Assembly: GCA_963816955.1 (NCBI GenBank)
Contig: CAWFME010000005.1
Location: 372,001 to 436,000, forward strand
Length of the DNA stretch: 64,000 nucleotides
Source: DATFQI01 sp963816955
Lineage (GTDB): Bacteria; Actinomycetota; Thermoleophilia; Solirubrobacterales; Solirubrobacteraceae
Direction of reading: 5' to 3'
The notes beneath the pieces are model-generated. The model did not search any database. It was not told the origin of the DNA and saw only the letters and a list, made by a program, of their open reading frames with translations. The stretch's first letter is position 1. Each line of letters begins with the position of its first letter. Made by a program: the position numbers and the translations under genes. Of this stretch, positions 54,778 through 63,358 are shown one piece after another.

Positions 54778-55683
54778 ATGCAACAGCGCCGGCTCTTCCG
54801 CCTGTTGTGGCTGTCGATCGCGGCCGCGGTGGCCACGATCGCGCTCAAGGTGGGCGCCTGGGCGCTGACCGGGTCGGTCGGCCTGCTCTCCGACGCGGCC
54901 GAGTCCGTGGTCAACCTCGTCGCCGCCGTCGTGGCGATGGCGGCGCTGCGCTGGGCCGTCAAGCCGGCCGACGAGGACCACGCCTACGGCCACGCGAAGG
55001 CCGAGTACTTCTCCGCCGGCGTCGAGGGGTCGCTGATCCTCGTCGCGGCCGCCGGCATCGCCGTCGCCGCGGTCGGCCGGCTGATCGACCCGCAGCCGCT
55101 GGAGTCGGTCGGCGCCGGCCTCGCCGTGTCTGCCGTCGCGACCGCGATCAACCTCGCCGTCGGCCTGCTGCTGCTGCGCGAGGGCCGGCTCGCGCGCTCG
55201 ATCGTGCTCGAGGCCGACGGCAAGCACCTGATCACCGACGTCTGGACCTCGCTCGGCGTGATCGCCGGCGTGGCGGGCGTCGCGCTCACCGGCTGGGACC
55301 GGCTCGACCCGATCGTCGCGCTCGCCGTCGCCGCCAACATCCTCGTGGCCGGCGGCGGGCTGCTGCGGCGCTCGGCCGGCGGCCTGATGGACCGCGCGCT
55401 CGAGGAGCCCGACCTCGACGAGATCCGCGCGACCCTCGCCGAGTTCGAGCGCGACGGCGTCCGCTTCCACGCCCTCCGCACGCGCCAGGCCGGCGCGCGC
55501 CGCTTCGTCTCCCTGCACGTCCTCGTCCCGGGCGCCTGGACCGTCCAACGGGGCCACGACCTCGTCGAGCGGGTCGAGGCGAGCCTCTGCGAGCGCCTGC
55601 CGGGCGCGAGCGTCTTCACGCACCTCGAGCCCGCCGAGGACCCGCGCTCGTTCGCGGACACGACCCTCGACCGCCCCCGTTGA
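54778..55683 (+). CDS. Cation diffusion facilitator (FieF/ZitB-like)
   Basis: 301 aa, six membrane helices. Metal residues are in SVGLLSDAAESVVNL (Asp) and DEDHAYGHAKAEYF (HxxxH), with EADGKHLITDVWTSLG (HxxxD) in helix 5, giving the Zn/Fe-type site. A cytoplasmic C-terminal domain (FHALRTRQAGARRFVSLHVL) follows. It exports Zn(II), Fe(II) or a similar ion using the proton gradient. ATG 54778 fits the family length. A tandem repeat lies just upstream, and a tRNA gene follows 15 nt after its stop on the opposite strand. Confidence 0.95.
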   Translation: MQQRRLFRLLWLSIAAAVATIALKVGAWALTGSVGLLSDAAESVVNLVAAVVAMAALRWAVKPADEDHAYGHAKAEYFSAGVEGSLILVAAAGIAVAAVGRLIDPQPLESVGAGLAVSAVATAINLAVGLLLLREGRLARSIVLEADGKHLITDVWTSLGVIAGVAGVALTGWDRLDPIVALAVAANILVAGGGLLRRSAGGLMDRALEEPDLDEIRATLAEFERDGVRFHALRTRQAGARRFVSLHVLVPGAWTVQRGHDLVERVEASLCERLPGASVFTHLEPAEDPRSFADTTLDRPR

Positions 55684-55698
55684 GGCGGCGGCTGGAGA

Positions 55699-55770
55699 TG
55701 GAGGCGGGGGGAATCGAACCCCCACTTCAGGTATGCAAAACCTGCGTGCTCCCATTACCACTACGCCCCC
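55699..55770 (-). tRNA. tRNA-Ala, anticodon TGC
   Basis: 72 nt. Acceptor GGGGGCG/CGCCTCC carries the alanine G3-U70 pair; anticodon stem CAGGT/ACCTG encloses TTTGCAT, so the anticodon is TGC (UGC, codon GCA); T arm GGGGG-TTCGATT-CCCCC; discriminator A; no encoded CCA. The D stem has one weak pair. A tRNA-Cys reading (GCA) needs a broken anticodon stem, so Ala is preferred. Confidence 0.85.
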
Positions 55771-55896
55771 GGGAGGTAGGTGAAGGGTAGTCGCGGGTCC
55801 GGGTGCTTACGGAGCCCCCGGTTCCGGTGCGACGATGGGTTGGATTCCTGCCTGCCGGGGCACCCTGCCGCCACAGCGTTCCTGGGAGGAGAGGCG

Positions 55897-58059
55897 ATGG
55901 CGGGAAGGACCCGATGGCTGGTGCCGGTTGCTGGCGTCGCGATCGCGACGGCCGTGGGCTGGCCCGGCGGCGCCGGCGCGCAGGACCCGGCGCCCCTCAC
56001 GGGGGCCTTCTCGGCCCCGTTCGCGGAGCCGACGATCAATGGCGTGCGCACGGACATGAAGTGCATCCGCCGCCCGCCGCGACCGGGAGTGGAGCCCAGC
56101 GGGCCGCTGTACACGCCCTACTGGGACTGCAAGCCCGCGGCGGTGTCCTCCAACGTCACGCCTCTGCCGAACCGCATCGTCTACTGGAACGGACTCGAGG
56201 GGACCGAGAACATCAACGCCGCGATCGCCGGCGAGTTCGGCACCGTCGCCGTCAACGACCAGAGCCGGGCGCTCGATCTGAATCCGTCGGATCCGTTCGC
56301 GTCGCGCTGGAGCCGGCCCAGCCCGGTGGACGGCGGCGCAAACCCGCCGCCCGCCGGCAGTCCCGACAAGGAGTTCGTGGGCGTCCCGAACGAGGTCGGA
56401 CGGAAGCTCGACCCTGCGTGGAACGACGGCGCGCTGTTCTGCGCGGACAACAACTTCCTGCCCGACGGACGCGTGCTGGCCACCGGCGGCACGACCTACA
56501 AGAACGACCCGCCGCTGCTGCCCGGGCAGACGAGCGCGCCCGGGCCGCTCGAGCTCCAGGGCGCCCGCAACTCGCGCGTCTACAACCCGCTCACGAACAC
56601 CTGGCAGCAGACGCCCAAGATGAACTACGGGCGCTGGTACCCGACGATCGTGACGCTCGGCTCGCGCGGCGGCCGAACGGGCGACACGTTCGTGGCCAGC
56701 GGCGTCAAGAACCTGCTCAAGGCCTATGACAAGCCCGCCGAGCCCTTCCCCGCGCCGGGCGACCCCGGCTTCCCGCCGCCGAACGTCACGGCCAACCGCA
56801 CCGGCGACAACGTGCAGGAGACCGAGATCCGCGAGCAGGACAACGGCGTCTGGCAGGTGCAGGGGCCGAAGGAGTCCCAGGACCCGTCCGACCGCCCGCT
56901 CCCGCTGTTCCCGCGGCTGCACCTGCTGCCCAACGGGCACGTCTACTACAACGCGGCGGGCCAGGTCTTCAACCCGGCCGGCGAGTCCTACAACGAGGCG
57001 CTGTGGAACGTCGCCGCGGCGTTCGACCCCGCGACGAGGCGGTGGAACGACGTCGGCGTGCCGGGAACGGCGCCCGACGGGGTGCCGAGCGCCACGGCCG
57101 GCTTCCGGGGCTCCACCTTCTCCGTGATGCTGCCGCTGCGCCCCGACGCCACGGGCGCCTACCGCCGCGCGAGCTTCCTCACGGCGGGCGGCATCCTCGG
57201 CACGACGCCGGGCACGTACTTCGCCATCACCGACAGCCGGATCGACACCGTCGACACCGGCGCCGCCACCCCGGCGAGCCCGAGCGGCACGCTGACGAGC
57301 CGGGCCACCGGCCCACTCAACCAGCCGCGCTGGTACTCCTCGGGCACGCTGCTGCCGACCGGCGAAGTGCTCGCGACCTCCGGCGCCCGCGAGGACGAGG
57401 TGATCGCCCCGGGCTTCGAGACGCCCGTCCAGCAGGCGGAGATCTTCGACCCCGAGACGGACACGTGGCGGCGCGACGCGACCGCCAACCGGCTGCGCAC
57501 CTACCACAACACCGCGGTGCTGCTGCCCGACGCGCGCGTGCTCGTGGGCGGCCACGCCCCGATCTCCTTCGCCTACGGCCGCAACATGGTCCCGCAGGAC
57601 CCGCAGAATCCGACGCGGCCCTACGCGGGCGGGGTCGAGGGCGCCTACAACCAGCCCAGCTCCAAGAACGACGGCCGCGACCCGACGATGGAGATCTACA
57701 CGCCGCCGTACCTGCGCACGGGGCGCCCGCAGCCGTCCGCGCCACGCACCTCGCTGTGCCACCCGCAGTACGGCGGCACGATGGAGCTCGAGCTGAGCCA
57801 CCCGGCGGCCGAGGCCCACAGCGTCATGCTCGTGCGCAACCCGGCGGTCACGCACGTCGTCGACGGCGACCAGCGGACGGTCGAGTTGCCGATCCTCTCG
57901 CGCTCGGGCAACCGCGTGGTCGTGCGGCGCCCGCCGAACGCCAACGTGGCCCCGCCCGGCCCGTACATGCTGTTCGCCAACCGGCGCACCGCCGACGGGC
58001 CGATCCCCTCGCGCGCCGCGCAGGTGTTCGTCGGGCCGGACGCGTGCCCCACCGACTAG
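55897..58059 (+). CDS. Secreted copper-radical oxidase (galactose oxidase/GlxA-like, DUF1929)
   Basis: 720 aa with a signal peptide (LVPVAGVAIATAVGWPGGAG). Kelch-type repeats and a DUF1929 C-terminal domain. All five residues of the galactose oxidase copper site are visible: C182 (LFCADNNFLPDGRV, the Tyr-Cys crosslink), Y248 (YGRWYPTIV), Y536 and H537 (LRTYHNTAVLLPD), H653 (AVTHVVDGDQRTV). It would oxidise a primary alcohol of a glycan to an aldehyde outside the cell, as GlxA does in Streptomyces with CslA-made glycans. ATG 55897 has GGGAGGAGAGG upstream. It overlaps the next gene by 16 nt. Confidence 0.92.
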   Translation: MAGRTRWLVPVAGVAIATAVGWPGGAGAQDPAPLTGAFSAPFAEPTINGVRTDMKCIRRPPRPGVEPSGPLYTPYWDCKPAAVSSNVTPLPNRIVYWNGLEGTENINAAIAGEFGTVAVNDQSRALDLNPSDPFASRWSRPSPVDGGANPPPAGSPDKEFVGVPNEVGRKLDPAWNDGALFCADNNFLPDGRVLATGGTTYKNDPPLLPGQTSAPGPLELQGARNSRVYNPLTNTWQQTPKMNYGRWYPTIVTLGSRGGRTGDTFVASGVKNLLKAYDKPAEPFPAPGDPGFPPPNVTANRTGDNVQETEIREQDNGVWQVQGPKESQDPSDRPLPLFPRLHLLPNGHVYYNAAGQVFNPAGESYNEALWNVAAAFDPATRRWNDVGVPGTAPDGVPSATAGFRGSTFSVMLPLRPDATGAYRRASFLTAGGILGTTPGTYFAITDSRIDTVDTGAATPASPSGTLTSRATGPLNQPRWYSSGTLLPTGEVLATSGAREDEVIAPGFETPVQQAEIFDPETDTWRRDATANRLRTYHNTAVLLPDARVLVGGHAPISFAYGRNMVPQDPQNPTRPYAGGVEGAYNQPSSKNDGRDPTMEIYTPPYLRTGRPQPSAPRTSLCHPQYGGTMELELSHPAAEAHSVMLVRNPAVTHVVDGDQRTVELPILSRSGNRVVVRRPPNANVAPPGPYMLFANRRTADGPIPSRAAQVFVGPDACPTD

Positions 58060-59204
58060 CCCTCGCAGCGACGGCCGCCGCCCTGGCGGCCGTCGCGGCG
58101 CTTCCGGCCGGCGCCCGCGCCCACGGGGAGGCGAGCCCGCTGATCCGCGGGGTCGTCGATCGCGTGCAGCCGCGCGTGCCCGGGGTGAACCTCGTCCCCG
58201 TCAGCGGCACCGCCTCGCTGCTGAACGTGGTCAACACCACGGCGGAGGACCTCGTGCTGCTCTCCCCCGAGGGCGAGCCGTTCCTGCGCGTCGGCCCGCG
58301 CGGGGCGTACGGCAACCGGGCCTCGCCGTACTGGTGGCGCTCCGGGAACCCCGACGGCGTGCCCGGCCCGCGGGCGCCGCGGCGGGCGAGCGCGCGGGAG
58401 CGCTGGACCCTGGTCTCGCGGGAGCCGGCCTGGGCGTACTACGAGCACCGCCTGCACCCGGGCAACGTCCGCCTCCCGCGCTCGGCGCGGGACACGCGCG
58501 AGGTGCTGCGGCTGGCGGGCTTCACGATCCGGCTTCGCCACGGCGGCCGGCCGATGGCCGTCGATGGGCATCTCGAGTTCCGCCCCGTGCTGGGACGCAT
58601 GCGCACGGCGATGACCTCATCGCCGCAGCCGCTGCCCGGCGTCTCGCTCGCCGTCCTCGAAGGCCGGTTCCCGGGCATGCTGCTCCGCAACGCCTCGCGC
58701 CGGACCGTCGAGGTCGAGGGACGGGGCGGCGAGCCGTTCGCCCGCGTCGGTCCCCGCGGCGCCGAGGTGAACCTGCGCAGCCCCACCTACGTCGACGACC
58801 GCCGCGCGCGCGGCCTCGCGGTGCGTGTGGCCGCCGACGCCGGCGCGCCGCCGCTGTGGCGGCGGACGGGCCCGTCCGGCACGCTGACCTGGCTCGAGTC
58901 CCGCGCGCGCTACGCGCCGGAGCAGCCGTCCGACGCGATCGCCCGTCGCCGGACGGCCACGGTGCTCGCCCGCTGGCGGATTCCGCTGCGGTCGGGCGAG
59001 CGGCGCGCCGAGGTCGCGGGCACGACGAGCTGGTTGCCCGGCGGTCCCAGCGGCCTGCCGCTGGATGCGGTCCGCGGCGAGTCCGGGCTGCCGACGTGGC
59101 CGGCGATCCCGGCGCTCGCCGCGCTCGCCGCCGTCGGCGCGGGGCTCGCGGTCAGGCTGCGCCGGCGACGCGTCGCGCGACCGCCGCGGCCGTGGCCGCG
59201 TTGA
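58044..59204 (+). CDS. Secreted or membrane-anchored protein with a duplicated domain
   Basis: 386 aa from GTG 58044. Signal peptide (LALAATAAALAAVAALPAG), then two copies of one domain: first with GVNLVPVSGTASLLNVVN and GEPFLRVGPRGAYGNRASP, second with GMLLRNASRRTVEVEG and GEPFARVGPRGAEVNLRSP. A C-terminal membrane helix (IPALAALAAVGAGLAVRL) and basic tail follow. No family known to me. Because it overlaps the copper oxidase gene, it is probably a partner, perhaps an anchor or copper chaperone. It ends with a 53-nt tail-to-tail overlap with the HDAC-like gene. Confidence 0.78.
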   Translation: MPHRLALAATAAALAAVAALPAGARAHGEASPLIRGVVDRVQPRVPGVNLVPVSGTASLLNVVNTTAEDLVLLSPEGEPFLRVGPRGAYGNRASPYWWRSGNPDGVPGPRAPRRASARERWTLVSREPAWAYYEHRLHPGNVRLPRSARDTREVLRLAGFTIRLRHGGRPMAVDGHLEFRPVLGRMRTAMTSSPQPLPGVSLAVLEGRFPGMLLRNASRRTVEVEGRGGEPFARVGPRGAEVNLRSPTYVDDRRARGLAVRVAADAGAPPLWRRTGPSGTLTWLESRARYAPEQPSDAIARRRTATVLARWRIPLRSGERRAEVAGTTSWLPGGPSGLPLDAVRGESGLPTWPAIPALAALAAVGAGLAVRLRRRRVARPPRPWPR

Positions 59205-60060
59205 TGTCCACGGTGTCGCGGACGTCGTCGGCGTAGCCGCCCGCGAGGACGACGCAGACGCTCGCGCCCGCCGCGCGCAGCCGGTCGAGCACGAGCTCGT
59301 CGCGGGCGGCCAGGCCGGCCTTCGTCAAGGACAGGCGGCCGAGGCGGTCGCCCTCCCACGGGTCGGCGCCGGCGAGGTAGAAGGCGAGGTCGGCGCCCGC
59401 CCGCGGCACGGCGACGTCGAGCGCCGCGGACAGCGCCTCCAGGTACGCGTCGTCGCCCGTGCCGGACGGGAGGTCGACGTCGAGGTCGGACGGGATCCGC
59501 TGGAACGGGTAGTTGCGCGCGCCGTGGAGCGAGAGCGTGAAGGCGGCCTCGTCGCCCGCGAGCAGGTGCGCCGTGCCGTCGCCCTGGTGCACGTCGCAGT
59601 CGACGACCAGCGCGCGCGAGGCCACGCCCTCGCGCCGCAGCAGCGCGAGCGCGACCCCCACGTCGTTGAACAGGCAGTAGCCGCGCGCGAAGTCGCGGCC
59701 GGCGTGGTGCGTGCCGCCGCCGAGGTTCATGCCGAGCCCGTGCTCGAGCGCGAAGCGCGCCGCCGCCACGGTGCCGCCGACCGCCCGCCGCGCGCGCTCG
59801 ACCAGCTCGGGCGACCACGGCAGCCCGAGCCCGCGCGACTCGCGCAGCGTCAGCTCGCCCGCACGGATCCGCTGCAAGAGCGCGCGGTCGTGCACGGCGG
59901 CGAGCCACTCCCACGGGGCGGCCTCGGCCTCGAGCACCTCGTCCACGCGCACGGTCCCGTCCGACACCACCCGCTCGCGCAGCAGCGCGTACTTGCCGAT
60001 CGGGAACCGGTGGTGCTCGGGCAGCGGGAAGCGCCACCGATGATGGGTCCACAGCCTCAG
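59152..60060 (-). CDS. Histone-deacetylase-like amidohydrolase (HDAC superfamily), probable CTG start
   Basis: About 302 aa. GLGMNLGGGTHHAGRDFARG, the family His-His motif, VVDCDVHQGDGTAHLL with the zinc Asp-His, YLAGADPWEGDRLG with the second zinc Asp, and VVLAGGYADDV are all present. The family N-terminus (LWTHHRWRFPLPEHHRFPIG) is encoded upstream of the first standard start (GTG 59970), and the only in-frame initiation candidates before it are CTG 60060, in a CTGA overlap with the preceding stop, or CTG 60054. I give 60060. Members deacetylate acetyl-polyamines, acetoin-related or lysine substrates. Tied to acyl-CoA dehydrogenases upstream. Confidence 0.85.
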   Translation of the reverse strand: MRLWTHHRWRFPLPEHHRFPIGKYALLRERVVSDGTVRVDEVLEAEAAPWEWLAAVHDRALLQRIRAGELTLRESRGLGLPWSPELVERARRAVGGTVAAARFALEHGLGMNLGGGTHHAGRDFARGYCLFNDVGVALALLRREGVASRALVVDCDVHQGDGTAHLLAGDEAAFTLSLHGARNYPFQRIPSDLDVDLPSGTGDDAYLEALSAALDVAVPRAGADLAFYLAGADPWEGDRLGRLSLTKAGLAARDELVLDRLRAAGASVCVVLAGGYADDVRDTVDINAATAAAVARRVAGAA

Positions 60061-61163
60061 GCGGCGGCCGCCCTCGCCTGCGCGAACAGCTCGTCGGCGA
60101 CCCGGTCGGCGGCGTCACCGGTGCCGCCGAGCAGCCGCTTGTCGAGCTGGGCGCGGCGGAAGAACAGCGGCGCGTCGTGCTCCCAGGTGGCGCCGATCCC
60201 GCCGTGCACCGAGATCTGCGCCCGCGCCGCGTGGTCGTAGGCCTCGCTGGCGACGAGCCGGAACGCGGACGCCGCGACGGGCAGCTCCTCGGGCCTGTCG
60301 GCCGCCGCCCAGCCCGTGTAGTACATGAGCGAGCGCGCGTTCTCGAGCCGCCGCAGGATCTCCACCAGCTGGTGCTTGACGGCCTGATAGGAGCCGATCG
60401 CGCGCCCGAACGTGAAGCGCTCCTTGGCGTATGCGACGCTCGTCTCGAGCGCGTGCTCGATCGCCCCGACCGCCTCGGCGGCCAGCAGCGCCTGCGCCAC
60501 GTACCACGCCGTCGCGGCCGCCTGCGGCGTCACGTCGAGCACCTCGGCCGGCGCGCCGTCGAAGCGCACGTGGCCGAGCGAGCGCGTGGCGTCGTAGCCC
60601 GTCACCGGCTCGATCTGGGCGTCGGCGGCCCGCACGAGCGCGACCCGCCCGTCGGCGCCGGCCACCACCACCGAGTCGGCGCCCGGCGCGTCGGGCACCC
60701 ACGCCACCTCGCCGGTCACGGCGTCCTCGCCGATCACCGGCGCCGGCGCGCGCCGCAGCCCGCTGCGCGGGTCGGCCGTCCACGCCTCCTCGACGCTCGA
60801 CGGCGGCTTGGCCGCCGCGAACGCCGCCCGCCGCTCACCGCTCGCGAGCGCCTCGGCCCCGGCGTGCAGCGCCTCGTCGAGCAGCAGCGACGCGGGCAGG
60901 TGCCCGAGCAGCGGCACGCTCGCCAGCACGCGCCCGAGCTCGGCGAACACGAGCATCGCGTCGATCGCCCCGAGCCCGGCGCCGCCGCGCTCCTCGGACA
61001 CCAGCAGGCCGGTCCAGCCCGCCTCGACCGCGGTCGGCCACAGGTCGGGCAGCGAGCCGCCGTCGAGGGAGGCTCGCGCTGCCGCCATCGTGTCCACTCG
61101 GGACAGGGCAGTACGGGCGGCCTCTTGGAGCAGTTCCTGCTCGTCGGACAGCGCGAAGTTCAC
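60057..61163 (-). CDS. Acyl-CoA dehydrogenase, smaller subunit
   Basis: 368 aa. FALSDEQELLQEAARTALS at the start, AYAKERFTFGRAIGSYQAVK and ISVHGGIGATWEHDAPLFFR at the end. These match the FadE-type partner subunits of heterotetrameric acyl-CoA dehydrogenases of sterol or long-chain degradation. In such pairs one subunit lacks the catalytic Glu and both share the FAD sites; that fits but is not proved. It starts in an ATGA overlap with the larger subunit and ends in CTGA with the HDAC-like gene. Confidence 0.9.
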   Translation of the reverse strand: MNFALSDEQELLQEAARTALSRVDTMAAARASLDGGSLPDLWPTAVEAGWTGLLVSEERGGAGLGAIDAMLVFAELGRVLASVPLLGHLPASLLLDEALHAGAEALASGERRAAFAAAKPPSSVEEAWTADPRSGLRRAPAPVIGEDAVTGEVAWVPDAPGADSVVVAGADGRVALVRAADAQIEPVTGYDATRSLGHVRFDGAPAEVLDVTPQAAATAWYVAQALLAAEAVGAIEHALETSVAYAKERFTFGRAIGSYQAVKHQLVEILRRLENARSLMYYTGWAAADRPEELPVAASAFRLVASEAYDHAARAQISVHGGIGATWEHDAPLFFRRAQLDKRLLGGTGDAADRVADELFAQARAAAA

Positions 61164-62368
61164 GAGGCCACCGCCGCCCGCTCGCGCGCCCGCAGCTCGG
61201 CGAACGGCACGCCCTTGTCCAGGCGCGGCTCCGGCGGCAGCCCGAGCACCCGCTCGCCGACCATCGAGCGCAGGATCTCCTCCGTCCCGCCCGCGGACTT
61301 GATGCCGGGCATGTCGGAGACCAGCCGGCCCGCGCGCTCGTCCTCGAGCGCGCCCGGCCCGAGCACGTCGACGATCAGCTCACCGGCGTCGATCGCGGCC
61401 GCCACGGTCGTGACCTTCGCCAGCGCGCCCTCCGGGCCCGGGATCGTGCCGCGCTGGAGCAGCGTCAGCATCCGGTAGCTCGTGAAGCGCAGCGCCAGGA
61501 ACTCGGCGGCGATCCGGCCGAAGCGGTGCCGCACCTCCGGGTCGCGCGTGCCCGCCTCGTCCTCGACGAGCATCGCCGCGAAGCGGTCCGCGCGCCAGCC
61601 GAAGCCCTCGCCGCCGAGGCCGATCGCGACCCGCTCGAACATCAGCGTGGTCATCGCGACGCCCCAGCCGCCGTCGACCGGCCCGACCTCGCTGCCCGGC
61701 TCGAGCCGGACGTCGTCCATGAAGACCTCGTTGAAGTGCGCGTCGCCGGAGATCTGGCGCAGCGGGCGCACGCTCACGCCCTCGGCGTCCACCGGCAGCA
61801 CGAACATCGTCAGCCCGCGGTGCTTGGGCACATCGGGGTCGGTGCGGGCCAGCAGCAGCCCGAAGGACGCGTGCTGGGCGTTGGTGGTCCAGACCTTCTG
61901 GCCCGACACGGTCCAGGAGCCGTCGTCGTGGCGCTTGGCGCGCGCCTGGATCCCGGCCAGGTCGGAGCCCGCGGCCGGCTCGGAGAACAGCTGGCACCAG
62001 ACCTCCTCGCCGGCCAGCATCGACCCGAGGTGGCGCTGCTTCTGGTCCTCGGTGCCGTGCGCGATCAGCGTCGGGCCGAGCATGCCGACGCCGATCACGT
62101 CGAACAGGCCGGGCACGCCCGCGCGCCCGATCTCCTGGTTGACGACGACCTGGTGCAGCGGCCCGAGCCCCTGCCCGCCGTAGTCGGCCGGCCAGGTCAC
62201 GGCGGCCAGGCCGGCGGCGGCGAGCTTGCCCTGCCACTCGCGGTGGGCCGCGACCGACTCTGAGTCCTCGCGCCCGCGCACCTGCGGGGCCTCGGAGGCG
62301 TGCTCCTCGAGCCAGGAGCGGACCTTGGCCCGGTACTCCGCCAGCTCGGGCGTGTCGTTGAGGTCCAT
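61160..62368 (-). CDS. Acyl-CoA dehydrogenase, larger subunit
   Basis: 402 aa. WPADYGGQGLGPLHQVVVNQ, LFSEPAAGSDLAGIQARA and SGQKVWTTNAQHASFGLLLA are FAD and substrate contacts; FNEVFMDDVRLEP follows, and the C-terminal IKSAGGTEEILRSMVGERVL holds the Glu-containing GTEEI region. The pair oxidises an acyl-CoA to the enoyl-CoA, passing electrons to ETF. TACCGT at 62375-62380 (minus strand), 6 nt before ATG 62368, suggests a leaderless transcript for the three-gene operon. Confidence 0.93.
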   Translation of the reverse strand: MDLNDTPELAEYRAKVRSWLEEHASEAPQVRGREDSESVAAHREWQGKLAAAGLAAVTWPADYGGQGLGPLHQVVVNQEIGRAGVPGLFDVIGVGMLGPTLIAHGTEDQKQRHLGSMLAGEEVWCQLFSEPAAGSDLAGIQARAKRHDDGSWTVSGQKVWTTNAQHASFGLLLARTDPDVPKHRGLTMFVLPVDAEGVSVRPLRQISGDAHFNEVFMDDVRLEPGSEVGPVDGGWGVAMTTLMFERVAIGLGGEGFGWRADRFAAMLVEDEAGTRDPEVRHRFGRIAAEFLALRFTSYRMLTLLQRGTIPGPEGALAKVTTVAAAIDAGELIVDVLGPGALEDERAGRLVSDMPGIKSAGGTEEILRSMVGERVLGLPPEPRLDKGVPFAELRARERAAVAS

Positions 62369-62407
62369 GCCCGCACGGTATCCGAGCGCCGCGGCTATGG
62401 TGCCCAC
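62369..62407. promoter_or_regulatory. 39-nt divergent intergenic region with two leaderless promoters
   Basis: TACCGT (62375-62380, minus) and TATGGT (62396-62401, plus) each lie exactly six nt before their start codons. The boxes are 15 nt apart. Each -35 region must lie inside the opposite gene. Confidence 0.6.
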
Positions 62408-63358
62408 ATGAGCGTCCGCGGCGGCATCGACCTCGGCGGCACGAAGATCCAGGCGGTCGTCGTCGACGAGGACTTCCAGGTGCTGGGCGACGCCCGCGTG
62501 CCCACGCCGACGACCGGCGGCCCGCAGGACGTCGCCGACGCGATGGCCGACGCGCTGCGCCAGGCGGCCGAGGGCCACGGCGACCCCGTCGCGGTCGGCG
62601 TCGGCTCGCCGGGGGTCATCGACGAGGCGGCCGGCGTGGTCTCGAGCGCGCGCAACCTGCCCGGCTGGGTCGGCAGCTTCCCGCTCGCGGGCGCGCTGCA
62701 GCACGCCCTGCGCGCGCCGGTGATCATCGGCAACGACGTCAACGTGGCCACCGACGCCGAGTTCGAGCTCGGCGCCGCGCGAGAGTTCACCTCGCTGCTG
62801 GGCGTCTTCTGGGGCACCGGCGTCGGCGGCGGCATCGTCCTCGACTCCAAGCCTTGGGTCGGCCGCGGCGCGTCCGGGGAGATCGGCCACGTCGTGGTGG
62901 AGATGGGCGGCGCGCGCTGCCCGTGCGGGCGGCGCGGCTGCATGGAGGCCTACGCCGGCCGCGGCGCGATGGAGCTGCGCGCGCGCAAGCTCGCCGACGA
63001 GGGCCGCAAGACCGTCCTGTTCGAGATCATGGCCGAGCGCGGCCGCCCGCGGCTCACGAGCGGGATCTGGAAGCGTGCGCTCGACCGCGACGACGAGCTC
63101 GCCCACGAGCTCGTCGACCGCGCGGTCCGGGCGCTCGGCGCCGGCGTCGCGTCGGCCTGCAACGTGCTCGACGTCGACGCGGTCGTGATCGGCGGCGGGC
63201 TCGGCCTCAAGCTCGGCGAGCCGTACGCGGAGCGCCTGCGCGTGGCCATGAAGCCGCACCTGTTCGCCTCCGAACGACCGCCCGCGATCCGGCTCGCCGC
63301 GCTGGGCGACCTCGGCGGCGCGATCGGCGCTGCGCTGCTCTCGCGGCGCGTCACCTGA
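62408..63358 (+). CDS. ROK family sugar kinase (glucokinase-like)
   Basis: 316 aa. GIDLGGTKIQAVVVDE is the phosphate-binding start, IGNDVNVATDAEFELG holds the catalytic Asp, GTGVGGGIVLDSKPWVG follows, and CPCGRRGCMEAYAGRG is the zinc motif CxCGxxGCxE. It phosphorylates glucose or a related hexose with ATP. There is no HTH domain, so it is the kinase rather than the repressor branch. ATG 62408 follows TATGGT by 6 nt. Its stop overlaps the convergent hydrolase by 8 nt. Confidence 0.94.
   Translation: MSVRGGIDLGGTKIQAVVVDEDFQVLGDARVPTPTTGGPQDVADAMADALRQAAEGHGDPVAVGVGSPGVIDEAAGVVSSARNLPGWVGSFPLAGALQHALRAPVIIGNDVNVATDAEFELGAAREFTSLLGVFWGTGVGGGIVLDSKPWVGRGASGEIGHVVVEMGGARCPCGRRGCMEAYAGRGAMELRARKLADEGRKTVLFEIMAERGRPRLTSGIWKRALDRDDELAHELVDRAVRALGAGVASACNVLDVDAVVIGGGLGLKLGEPYAERLRVAMKPHLFASERPPAIRLAALGDLGGAIGAALLSRRVT

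Noticed and set aside
55699..55770. tRNA-Cys (GCA) reading of this tRNA
   Set aside because: It would need a nine-base anticodon loop. A seven-base loop with a perfect 5-bp stem gives TGC, and the G3-U70 pair fits alanine.
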